22,489 bases of DNA, from contig JAIUMG010000010.1 of assembly GCA_022565655.1 (NCBI GenBank), positions 1-22,489 of the forward strand, written 5' to 3'. Shown here in pieces: positions 22,243 through 22,489 of the stretch. The DNA is from Alkalimonas sp. (GTDB lineage Bacteria; Pseudomonadota; Gammaproteobacteria; Enterobacterales; Alteromonadaceae). Every line of letters begins with the position of its first letter. The stretch's first letter is position 1. Below the pieces are notes generated by a model. That model worked only from the letters and a program-made list of their open reading frames with translations. It made no database searches and was not told where the DNA came from. The position numbers and the translations under genes are program-made.

Positions 22243-22489
22243 CCAATAAAAAAAACTCGCTCGATTATCTGCAAGAATGCCTTGAGCAATTACAAAATGC
22301 TAGTCGCTGGTTAGAGCGCTCATATCAACAGTGTGCTGGTTTCGGTTTAGATGAAAAGCTAACTGATGAGCAATTTGATTCTTTAGAAAACTTGAGCAGC
22401 CGCTTTGCCAGAGTCACTGACATGCTGTTCAACAAAACCTATCGAGCACTCGATTTGGCCAGAACTCTAAAAGATATTCGCAATGAAAT
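22239..22489 (+). CDS. HEPN-like partner of the MNT protein (partial, runs off the window)
   Basis: The frame is open from the ATG at 22239 to the window end (83 codons), preceded by AGGAG at 22229-22233. The start reads MTNKKNSLDYLQECLEQL and continues as alpha-helices: LENLSSRFARVTDMLFNKTY, then RALDLARTLKDIRNE. The RFARVTDMLFNK segment resembles HEPN proteins paired with MNT domains. The catalytic R-x4-6-H motif would lie beyond the window, so activity cannot be judged. The 4-base overlap with the MNT gene is the strongest sign of pairing. Confidence 0.7.
   Translation, partial: MTNKKNSLDYLQECLEQLQNASRWLERSYQQCAGFGLDEKLTDEQFDSLENLSSRFARVTDMLFNKTYRALDLARTLKDIRNE

Noticed and set aside
1..22489. 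CRISPR arrays, tRNA/rRNA genes, insertion sequences, integrase genes
   Set aside because: I looked for regular spaced repeats, cloverleaf-like sequences and transposase motifs and saw none.

Overview
The window looks like chromosomal DNA from a gammaproteobacterium, most likely an Alteromonadales-type genome related to Rheinheimera or Alishewanella. This is inferred from protein resemblance (class I fumarase, AsnB, DUF3025, Bfd, KpsMTED-type capsule export) and mid-range base composition, not from any marker gene. No rRNA, tRNA, CRISPR array or complete transposable element was seen. No gene-free stretch exceeds 300 bases.

Left part (1-7157): the 3' end of a class I fumarase with a strong terminator, a secreted S9 prolyl-oligopeptidase-family peptidase, and a methyl-accepting chemotaxis protein. 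Next comes a compact toxin-antitoxin cassette (DUF4258-type protein followed by an MqsA/XRE-like antitoxin) with its own promoter and a palindromic operator, then asparagine synthetase B on the minus strand.

Middle (7312-12799): a DUF3025 protein, a NatAB-type two-gene ABC exporter, and a MazE/MazF-type toxin-antitoxin pair on the minus strand. Back to back with the latter is a Fur-like promoter driving bfd (bacterioferritin-associated ferredoxin). The bfd leader contains a roughly 108-bp palindromic element whose last arm overlaps the ribosome binding site. An aspartoacylase-family amidohydrolase and a small membrane protein (DUF6170-like) on the minus strand follow.

Right part (13028-22489): a tightly packed plus-strand group 2 (ABC-transporter dependent) capsule operon: small lipoprotein, KpsD-like export protein, KpsM, KpsT, KpsE, a KpsC-like Kdo transferase, a GT4 glycosyltransferase and RmlB. 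Many genes overlap by 1 or 4 nt. KpsM/KpsT would form the inner-membrane ABC exporter, KpsE and KpsD the envelope-spanning conduit, KpsC would build the lipid-linked Kdo anchor, and the glycosyltransferase and RmlB would contribute to the repeat unit. The operon is followed by an MNT nucleotidyltransferase/HEPN pair, cut by the window end. That makes three toxin-antitoxin-type modules in 22 kb.

The observations most worth a second look are the KpsC-like protein, whose first module appears to be a degenerate remnant, and the palindromic element fused to the bfd translation start.
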